Positions 54,849-64,000 of a stretch of DNA of 64,000 nt are shown here, piece after piece. The DNA lies in contig JAAGOF010000287.1 of NCBI GenBank assembly GCA_010645155.1, positions 143,684 to 207,683 on the forward strand, given 5' to 3'. A program made the position numbers and the translations under genes. Position 1 is the first letter of the stretch, and every line of letters begins with the position of its first letter. The notes below the pieces were generated by a model that had not been told where the DNA came from, did no database searches, and saw nothing but the letters and a program-made list of their open reading frames with translations. Source of the DNA: Tigriopus japonicus. Taxonomy: Eukaryota; Arthropoda; Copepoda; Harpacticoida; Harpacticidae.

Positions 54849-56917
54849 ACAGCAGCTTTTGGCCAGAAAAATGGCTTGAGCGCTTCTTATCTTGATTTAA
54901 GATTGAATGATTGAATCAATTTTGATTGTTGCGATTTCTATAAATCAAAGGAAATCAAATTCCATTTTTACTTGAACTTTATGTGTTTGATAGTGACGAC
55001 AATGGTAAACACGTGAAGATTGAAAAAAAGTACAAGTTAACGCTTCTTTCCCATGAGTTTCCTGATTCACGAGAATAACTTGTCATTAGCTCTCATTCGA
55101 CATTCATGAGATTGGAACATGATTTGTGAACACGAATACGTTTCAAAGACAGACATGACGTTAAATTTACCTGACAAATTCAAAAGGGCACTTTTTAGAG
55201 GATGATTCATTTTCGTATTACCTGGCGGGATCCTCTATAGGGGTGAAGATTTTGGGCAAATACAATAACCTTTTAAGGTCACAACTAGGCTAAGAAAGTT
55301 GGCTAAAATTGCAAGTGAACCTTCTGAGTAAAAAATGACGTGACAAAAAAAACTTATATTAGGAACAATTCTGGCTTGAAATTAAAGCAAATGAGACCCT
55401 TCTTCTTTTCCATTGATCTCGGTCTTCAACCAAGCTTTTACTTACTGATGTGTTTCGAGTTGAACTTTTGGCAGAGTTTTGCCAATATGGTTTTTAGTGT
55501 CAAAAATCTGATCACAACTAAACTTTTCAACAGGCAATAGACCTTATGTACCTTAAAATATGGCAGCACTGCCAACTCACAATCCATTTTTATAACTGGA
55601 ACTCGAAATCGAACTAGTTCAAGTGTTGCCAAATTGGTCCCTGTTTAGGTCTTTTCAAAAAGTTAATTATAACTTGCCCTTTTTAACAGCGATAAACGTC
55701 CGAGTCAAAACTGGCAGCACTCCTGGTTCGAAACACATCACTACTTTTAATGAGAGCAAACAAGCTGGTCAAGCTCCTCGCATTCATTGACCTTTTTTAA
55801 GATCTACCTAAAGGCTGGAAGTCCTCAATAAGTAAAAGACAGAGGAAGCAAAATCACGCCTTTCTTTTAGTTGCAATGGACTTCTTAGGCATCAAATCAT
55901 TAAAACTACAGTGATTACAAGAAGCTTGATTAATATTCTTGCTCCATCAAGAGGAGACTTTCCTGCCTTACTTCAAGATCGAGAAAACCGTAAAAAGAAG
56001 AGTCTACTTTGCTTCAATTTCCAACCAAAATTACCCCTAATGTCAGAATGAAATGCCAAGAAGTCGCAAAGTTGGCAAATGAAATCGAAAAAAACGCCAA
56101 AAGGGCAAATAATGAGAGAAGCTTAGTAAACATCAGCTGGGCCTGATTGTTTCCCCCGTAGCTCTGTCATGGCCTCTGGTGCCGCGTTGCTTCACTGAAA
56201 TTTTACGATCGTATCCCATTCACGCCCGTTTGTTGCGGATCAACTAACCGTTCGAAATATTTGATCGAACGCAGAACAGGAAAGAACAGACGCACCACAA
56301 AAGGGCGGCGCAACGCTGCGGAGCACAAAATCAACAACCTTTTTTCTCACCGTGCTTATCCTATTGGATCCATTTTGAAGGACTGTTTTCTTTGTGTCCT
56401 ATTTGAAACTAGAGTTCTTGGTTAAAATTATCCTTTTCAGGAAATTACAAATTCATTTTTCGGTTTTAAAAATAGTTTTTATTTGTTAAAACAGGTAAAT
56501 AAATCCAACACCAACTCCTTAAAACCATATTTGCACCAAATCTGCTCTCCTTTAGCCTTGTCATTTGTTCTTTCGTTAAAAGCCAATGCTGGCCAAGAAT
56601 AAATTTGACGGTTCTAATTCTAATACCCACGACCACTCAAAAAGAGGAGGGTAATGGGTGTTCTATTTTGGGCTTGAGTAAGGTGTTGGAAATAGGATGA
56701 GTTGACTCCAAAGGTTGGCGGTCCATTTCTTGTTAGGTCTAGAAACAAGTGTGCTGGAACCAGTGGGTGGTTTTGATTCATGATTGATAAATCGTTATCG
56801 TGTTTTTTAAGACATGTACTTGGAAAGGACATATTTTTTAAGATTGGTAGAACATTTTTCGGAGATGGCTTGGTGCGATTTTCTGACACGAATGTTGTTA
56901 ATGGCAATTAAAATCAG

Positions 56918-56990
56918 TAGTGATGGACCGAAAAGGCTCTTAACCGAAAGAGGGCATCACGGAAACTGTAACCGAAAGCAGCTTGAAATT
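56918..56990. mobile_element. hAT-type MITE (family A), truncated copy
   Basis: TAGTGATGGACCGAAAAGG, then AACCGAAAGAGGGCATCAC and GTAACCGAAAGCAGCTTG match the reverse orientation of the family A end. The other end is missing. Confidence 0.65.
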
Positions 56991-57156
56991 CAAATTAATC
57001 ACGTGAACGACGTTGGGTAATTAAATTAATAAAATTAATAAATAAAAACAGTGGTCAATGTAAAGGTTGATATTTTTGGGTCACACTGTTCTCAAAAGGA
57101 CTTTTTACACTATCAGGCATTTGCTCTGCACCATTATTAATGTTTTCATTCATTAC

Positions 57157-57697
57157 TAGGGCCCGGAAATAATTTTTTAAAAATATAAAATATTTTAAAA
57201 ATATTTCTTCACTTTTCCTCGATTTTTTAAATATTTTGGCTGTTTCAAGGAAAAAATAAATATTTTCACGAATATTCTATTAAAAAAAAACATTTTGGGC
57301 AAAATTGAGGAAAAGAAATGAATGACCAATGCTCAAAAGAGCCTTCCCGAAAAGAATCCAAAATTCTCTACAAAATGGCATTTTTACTGAGATTAGACAT
57401 TCGCAATCAAAATTACTGTCATATACGAAAAAACTGCGCCAGCTATTGAGGCATATTGAAAATTGTATAGTTTAAATCAATTACATGTCAAGTTTGCTCC
57501 CAAAAACGGCTAAATGCATCAATATCATCAGAAACAAATTTGAAAAATCGGTGCACACAGACAAAAATACCAAAAAATGGCCTTGTCAAAAACATTATTT
57601 CTTAAATATCCGGCTTTTTTCCAAATATTTTGGGCTTTTGAGGAAAATATATTTTGGATATTTAGTCACTTTTTTGCAAATATTTTTCCGGGCCCTA
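57157..57697. mobile_element. hAT-type MITE (family B), 541 bp, perfect TSD
   Basis: Ends are TAGGGCCCGGAAATAATTTT and AATATTTTTCCGGGCCCTA. TTCATTAC flanks both sides exactly (57149-57156 and 57698-57705). This is the youngest-looking of the three family B copies. Confidence 0.92.
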
Positions 57698-57705
57698 TTC
57701 ATTAC

Positions 57706-60700
57706 TTTTCCTTGAAATCTTCTTTCATAAAGGGCCAAAATCTTGAATCGATCTTCATTTTAAGATTAATTCATTATTGAAATTTGAAATACTTCATTCC
57801 TTTGGTTTAATGTGAAATTTGAAAAAAAACTTCATTGATAGCCATAATTGGGTCCTTAAATCAATCATCCAATTATTGGTCTTTCATACTTAAAGTGCAT
57901 ACACACCAAAACCTAACTTTCAAATCAAATCAATGTAAAATTGCTACCTTATCATGGACACAGGATTCAAGTCGGCCTCATCCCGTAAAAACAGACGTCC
58001 GTGTGATGGCCAAACCCTCTGTTGAAGCCATAAGGCTCTTCTCCTCTTTCTTTTGGAATCGCTGACAACCTCGGTCTTTTTTTCGCCTCCTCTTGTTCCA
58101 CTCGTTCGCAGATGATTTCTCTTCCTCTCTATTTCAGCCTCGCTCTCCAAGCAACCAGTTGTTGCTCGAAAGTCGAAATCGTGCTTAGTTGCTCCCGAGG
58201 AGACCTCGGTTCATGACGGCAATCTTGACGAAAGCCCCTTGACACCTCTTTTTTCTCGCCTCAGGGCTTTTCAATCCGCCCTGTTATGGAAGTCATCTTT
58301 TTTGAGTGCAACTATCCCCAAATCCTGACCTACGTTCAAGTGTTGGACCCGTGTGTATCTTTTTTATAACCGGTGAGTTTTTAAGGAATCTCTTTTTTGA
58401 CATTGACTAAGGACCACTGAACTTCAGGACGAATAACAGAAATATGGCCTAAGTCTTGCCCTAGTTGATAAGTGACTAAAATAATTGTTCCGCTGAGTTT
58501 TTTGTACCATCAGACCCGTAGTCATTGAGTCACTTTCCGATTGGATAAAGACTCCTCAAGAAGATTTGAAGAACTCGTAACGATGGGTAAGGTAGGGGGC
58601 TTTTTGATCGAAATATGCTCTCCCGCTTGGAAGTGTCAAAGGCGACCTTTTTCTATTTATCACTAATGGACCTTGGAACCAAAGGAATGGTTGGCCTTCT
58701 TTGGTTTCAAGGTGCCATATGATTGATAGTTGTGGGTTGCAAGGTGCCCTTGCTCACTCCACATTCAATGACAGACAGCCCTGATTGAAAACGGAACAAA
58801 GGCTGTCAAGCTAACGATTAATTGTGATTAGGGCATGGAGGAAGTACGACCCTCCTTTTAAAGTGCTATAAATAGCCAGCAGTACCCTATAAAGTTTCAT
58901 GTTGTTGCAAACGGAATTGCAATAAACTTTCCCAATATATAGTTCTGTTTATAATCAAAAATATTATGAACAAGTTATCTGATACGAAATTAGTGGTGCA
59001 AAGTTACTTTTATGCACCTTGCAATGTAGAAAGAAGGAAATAATAATTTTGCAAATTGACCAATAATGGCGAATGTTGCAACTTCCAAAAAATCTAAATC
59101 ATGTTAGTTGATAGTGAATGTCCATGTTGTAAAACTCAAGCAACATCTAGCTGAGGAAGCTAAAGTTAAAAGTTCTAATTTTCATGGTCAACTATTTGAC
59201 ACAGTTCGTGTTAAAAGCCAAATGTTTTTTCAAAACATAACGTACTTAAGGGGAACACGCAAGAGCATGTTTTTGACAAATTTTGACCCAAAACTTGATC
59301 CTCATATACCAAAGGAAAAATTGTCTGTTTGCCAGTGAAGGTTCAGGTCAAAAAAGTTACCCGTGTGAATCCACCATTAGAGTGAAAAGAACTATCACTT
59401 ATGGCGTCAATCACCTCCATCGGGTTGTCTGTTCCATTTTAGGATTGATCCATATTGTCCGACGTACATTGATGCAAATTGCATTAGATCTTTTCTTGAG
59501 AAAGTGAGATGCAAATTGAACTCGAGTAATGGAAAGGGCCAATAACTGTGTGTAACTGGAAGATTCCAATTTTGTACCTCAGCTGGCCCATGTTAGACTT
59601 AGTTAGACTCAGCAAGTCCATGCTTTTGTTGTTCCTTGGGGTCCAATTGTAAGTTACCATAGCCGTTGAAGTGCATTCAATAAAGATTTGCATTTTCCCA
59701 TTTTCCCATTAAGGTCCATTGAGCACCAATCGTGGTGGAGTAGTAATTCTTGTGACCTTGAAGGCCACCTAACACCCAAAGAAAAGGAGTACACAAATAT
59801 CAACAAGACTACTAGCAAGGAAGCATTCTCCCAATCCTCGGAACGAGAGATGAATAGCTGACATTTATATGTCGGTTTTCCAATCCCTCCCTTGAGGCTT
59901 TTATGGTTTTACTCCATCCAGCTTAAGGCCAAGACCGACTCTTTGAACCACGCAAGAGGCCATTAAGCGATTGTTGGCGACTTTGATCATCGTTTCGAGA
60001 GCTAAAACTTGTCCTTTTTAAGGCTCTCCAGCACATTGAAACGAAACATTTTAACATCAAGCGCAGATCAGAGAGCATTTAAAGCCGCGTGGAGAAGAAT
60101 TTACCCTACGCACTTTCCACATTTATCCCCGGTATCTCATTCCTTTGGGAAACAATTGTCTTTTTTTGACTTACTGCTGAAAACTTGACTGGAAGGTCAA
60201 CCTATATTTCATGGGAAAGTTTTGCTACTTAAGCAAGGCGATCAATTTTGACTTGGTGATATCGTTTTGAAATGATGATTGATGATAGTACTTGTAGTTG
60301 CTTCCTTTTTATAGAATTAGGTCATTTTCAATTCACCTATTCCTAAGCCTGGATGCCATTGATTGATAATTTCCTGGGCTTATCCGCCTGTCCTTATGAA
60401 CAAAGCAATTGGGTCTCACATCGATTGAACTGTTAAACACCAATTGACTGGATCATGGAGAGAAAGTGCTCAAAGTTAAGCGGATAAATCAGAAAAAAAC
60501 GTCACCTATTGTCTTGGGATATATTCTCCCTTTTTCTATTAGGGCTAAACCACATACACGAACATTAAATATGAGTTCATTATGAGAACATTTCCATTCA
60601 AGGATGTAAATAAATGAACGGGGTTCCCATGACTACTTACTGTATTTGCTACCCAATCAATAAACCAATGCACTGTTTGTTTGTCCTAGAGGGCGCAAGT

Positions 60701-63061
60701 CTCCATAAACAAATCCAGGGGAACTTGCGTTCCCAAAATCACTAAAGATGGTGTTTCTGAAACTTGTGTTAAAGCTGGCCAAGTTCCACCTTTTCAAGGT
60801 GGAGCGCATGCCCAATTGTAAAGGTGTTTTGAGATTGTAACGAAAAAATTGGTCGTCCAAATGGGCAATCAAAACACTACTGAACCTTCCCTGAAACTAA
60901 ATTTGCCACTGTTTCCAGGTGTTCTTGCACAAACCTCCCAAATGCATATATAAAGACGTGTAAAGGACTGGCACGATTTTTGAGCTTTGTAGGCTTCTCA
61001 GGCTGCGCCACAATCGTTGCAAAAACTAAAGATCTTTAGCAGAAACTACAATGATCAAAGTTCTTTCAGTCTCTCCAAAACTTTGAACGCAAAATTACTC
61101 ATTATAAATAGAAATTATTCAAAGTTTTTGGTTTCTACGTCTTGCAGCCAACACTAAATTTGAGTTAGCATGGTCGAGTAACTGACCACCAAAAGGGCAG
61201 AGCATTGCATTACCTTAAATGGCATTGAAGGGAAGTCACCACCTCAAAAACTGAAAACACTAAAACCAGGTGGCGTCCTAGTGCCGACTTGAGGAACTGT
61301 CCACCTCTCTATTGTACAGAAGACTTAGAATTACATCTTTTTAGTTAAAATACTTGTCAAAAAGTTAACAAGTAACAATAGCATTAGGTTTTTTTCCTTG
61401 AGACTCAACATTCTCAAAGCTTTGGCTTTTTTTGGAACTCGAAAATTCGAACCCGTGCCCAAAAACGATTCTGAAAATGTACCAACACTGAAATGTCCAG
61501 ACTTTGCTTAGGTTAAAAATCATGCTTTCAATAATGACCTGCAATCCATGACAAAACTAGCTCATAATGCTTCCTGCATTGTGCTGCATTGTAATCAACT
61601 ATGATGAGTGTCAATCAAGAATATGGCGTTTTAGTGGCGAGGCGAATCTTGAGACGCATATTGTGGCTAAGATGAGGAACAAGCAAGCTTCTTCATACCC
61701 CGCTTACGATCAATTCCACTCCAAGTTCCATATTGGATATTAGGGCCCTTCAAAATTCCTGGATCCCAATCACGTCTAGTCCTTTTGGTTTTTCTGGCGT
61801 GACTTTAATCAAGAACAGGCATCCCAATAATTTGGGCTATCCGTACATCCGTTCATATCCACTCTAAAAGAGTCGATAATTTCATTTTCTAGTGGCAAGA
61901 GCAAGAACTCAACATATAGTTTCTTGATGACATTACCAGACTTTGACCCAAGATTATTTCAAAACTACAAGGTACAAGGGTTCGTTTTGTGCCCAAGGGT
62001 TCCAAGGGCAGGTTCCAAACTCAATCAATTTTTCAAAATGCAATTGGCGTGTTGGAGAAACCGGGATCATTTTAGTTCTTAAATGTGATTTTCACTGTGA
62101 TTAAAAATGTCTTTTATTTAGTAATGACACTAACAAAAATTCAGGAGTTCCAAGTTTGCATGAACCTTTGCTTATTCAGATTTATATTTAGATTGTAGAG
62201 AAAAACATGACAGTTTTGAAAAAAAATTAAAATGAAATCGACTTTTTTGTTTGACTAACTGAAAGGCTCTTACAGTTTTGGTTTAATTGCCCACTTTCAT
62301 TACACACAATGTTTTCAAACGTGTATTCCTAGAAGTAAAATCAAGATCAAAAAGATCAAATTAAATAAGGACGGAAACTTCAAAGAACTCACCATAGAAA
62401 ACTAAATTTGAAATGAGGAAAATATCAGTTTCCTTGTTTTTATTTCACAATTTACTTTTTTGAACTAGGTTCCAAGATCAAAATGTTTGAATTCTCGTTA
62501 CAGAGGGGGAAGGTTGGCACATTTTTTAAGGCGACAAGTCTGATTTGGAACACGTTTCACATCTCAAAAAGTTAGCCATATACATAATTCACTAAAGGCT
62601 CTTCCGTTTCAGTTTCGCTGATCTGTTAAAAGCTTTTTTGCGACACGAAAACAATCAGGAGGGTGAACTTTTTCGATGGCTTCTCACTCGATCCTCAAAC
62701 TTCTTCACGTTTCCCAACTTAGAATCGATAGTCTGTCCTGAGTGGAAACGGAAGTTTCACCTCTCTAGGCTCATCTAAATTCTTTTCATGGATATGATCT
62801 ACGATTATTTTGGTCAGTGTTCCACTTTAAGAGAGAGAGATTCTGTACCATAGGCTCAAGCCGATGTGTATTTACCATAGATAACCACTAGATTGCTTAA
62901 GGGCATCCTTATCCCACATTTCCAAAAAAAAAGATATGTCATCTGTTTTCTAAAAAAAGAAGAAAATCAACAATGACTGTGGACGTTAATGAAAATGTAT
63001 AAGTGGTTGAAAAAAATATGGAGCCGTTTGTCAACTAATAAGGGCACAAAATAGGTAAAAA
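57706..63061. other. Stretch without a supported gene
   Basis: There is a more GC-rich patch at 58010-58370, with a 68-codon very basic minus-strand frame (SKRKRRRALW) that might be an exon but has no clear borders. TATA-like words occur at 58865 (CTATAAATAG) and 60944 (CATATATAAAG), but no coding exon I can support follows either. A copy of the small palindromic MITE family starts at 58426 (CAGGACGAATAACAGAAATA). Confidence 0.45.
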
Positions 63062-63907
63062 NNNNNNNNNNNNNNNNNNNNNNNNNNNNNNNNNNNNNNN
63101 NNNNNNNNNNNNNNNNNNNNNNNNNNNNNNNNNNNNNNNNNNNNNNNNNNNNNNNNNNNNNNNNNNNNNNNNNNNNNNNNNNNNNNNNNNNNNNNNNNNN
63201 NNNNNNNNNNNNNNNNNNNNNNNNNNNNNNNNNNNNNNNNNNNNNNNNNNNNNNNNNNNNNNNNNNNNNNNNNNNNNNNNNNNNNNNNNNNNNNNNNNNN
63301 NNNNNNNNNNNNNNNNNNNNNNNNNNNNNNNNNNNNNNNNNNNNNNNNNNNNNNNNNNNNNNNNNNNNNNNNNNNNNNNNNNNNNNNNNNNNNNNNNNNN
63401 NNNNNNNNNNNNNNNNNNNNNNNNNNNNNNNNNNNNNNNNNNNNNNNNNNNNNNNNNNNNNNNNNNNNNNNNNNNNNNNNNNNNNNNNNNNNNNNNNNNN
63501 NNNNNNNNNNNNNNNNNNNNNNNNNNNNNNNNNNNNNNNNNNNNNNNNNNNNNNNNNNNNNNNNNNNNNNNNNNNNNNNNNNNNNNNNNNNNNNNNNNNN
63601 NNNNNNNNNNNNNNNNNNNNNNNNNNNNNNNNNNNNNNNNNNNNNNNNNNNNNNNNNNNNNNNNNNNNNNNNNNNNNNNNNNNNNNNNNNNNNNNNNNNN
63701 NNNNNNNNNNNNNNNNNNNNNNNNNNNNNNNNNNNNNNNNNNNNNNNNNNNNNNNNNNNNNNNNNNNNNNNNNNNNNNNNNNNNNNNNNNNNNNNNNNNN
63801 NNNNNNNNNNNNNNNNNNNNNNNNNNNNNNNNNNNNNNNNNNNNNNNNNNNNNNNNNNNNNNNNNNNNNNNNNNNNNNNNNNNNNNNNNNNNNNNNNNNN
63901 NNNNNNN
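63062..63907. other. Assembly gap (846 N)
   Basis: A run of N near the end of the window. Apparent long frames across it are artefacts. Confidence 0.99.
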
Positions 63908-64000
63908 TATATTCACAAGAAGTTGACTCCAAAGCACAAGGGGTTTCAGAGTTTAGGCACTCTGAACTTCTCTATGGCACTTTGTTCCATGCCTGAGAAT

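Noticed and set aside
57944..58150. Basic minus-strand frame (KRKRRRALW) in a GC-richer patch as a gene.
   Set aside because: No start, no splice borders and no recognisable domain; composition alone can produce it.
60944..61090. TATA-like CATATATAAAG followed by a short ATG frame as a small gene.
   Set aside because: The frame has 11 codons and no convincing donor, and the TATA word is frequent in AT-rich DNA.
62967..63937. Frames of about 300 codons on the minus strand.
   Set aside because: They consist almost wholly of N from the assembly gap.

Overview
This is a eukaryotic, AT-rich, intron-bearing window, most likely from an arthropod and possibly a copepod or other crustacean. The evidence is: short exons with GT/AG borders and small introns; arthropod-type initiator motifs (TCAGTY) just upstream of several start codons; a short interstitial run of the arthropod telomere pentamer (CCTAA/TTAGG) at 39267-39285; and a dense load of non-autonomous DNA transposons and non-LTR retroelement fragments. 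Nothing looks bacterial. The species assignment is inference.

Layout. 1-6.1 kb: a retroelement 3' end and a small antisense gene for a secreted Thr-rich protein whose start codon stands alone in exon 1. 7.3-18.8 kb: two complete tandem L-threonine aldolase genes with identical seven-exon structure (exons of 190, 113, 180, 194, 137, 125 and 156 nt, 364 aa each). 19.0-28.3 kb (minus strand): an orphan secreted peptide precursor (131 aa), preceded on the same strand by a membrane- or GPI-anchored ectodomain protein that resembles the C-terminal module of VWA7/hemicentin-type proteins. 29-32 kb: a decayed non-LTR reverse transcriptase with a tandem-repeat tail, and an unresolved antisense candidate gene. 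32.3-40.5 kb: a RidA-type imine deaminase followed, after only 111 bp, by a peroxisomal enoyl-CoA delta isomerase (ECI2-like, ending in SKL). 43.2-47.1 kb: a spermine synthase-like gene (385 aa). 47-64 kb is gene-poor, with several well-bounded foldback and hAT-like elements, and ends in an 846-base assembly gap.

The genes do not form an obvious pathway. Three act on small metabolites: threonine aldolase on threonine/allo-threonine, RidA on reactive imines made by PLP enzymes, ECI2 on unsaturated fatty acyl-CoA. RidA and PLP-enzyme genes occurring in one 30 kb stretch is suggestive but not evidence of co-function. The most informative features are the twin aldolase genes with diverged promoters plus a third stray exon fragment, the very tight RidA-ECI2 spacing (possible operon-like processing), the orphan secreted peptide gene, and a set of small transposons with readable target-site duplications. 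I found no convincing new defence or biosynthetic system. Splice models come from reading the sequence by eye and have no transcript support.
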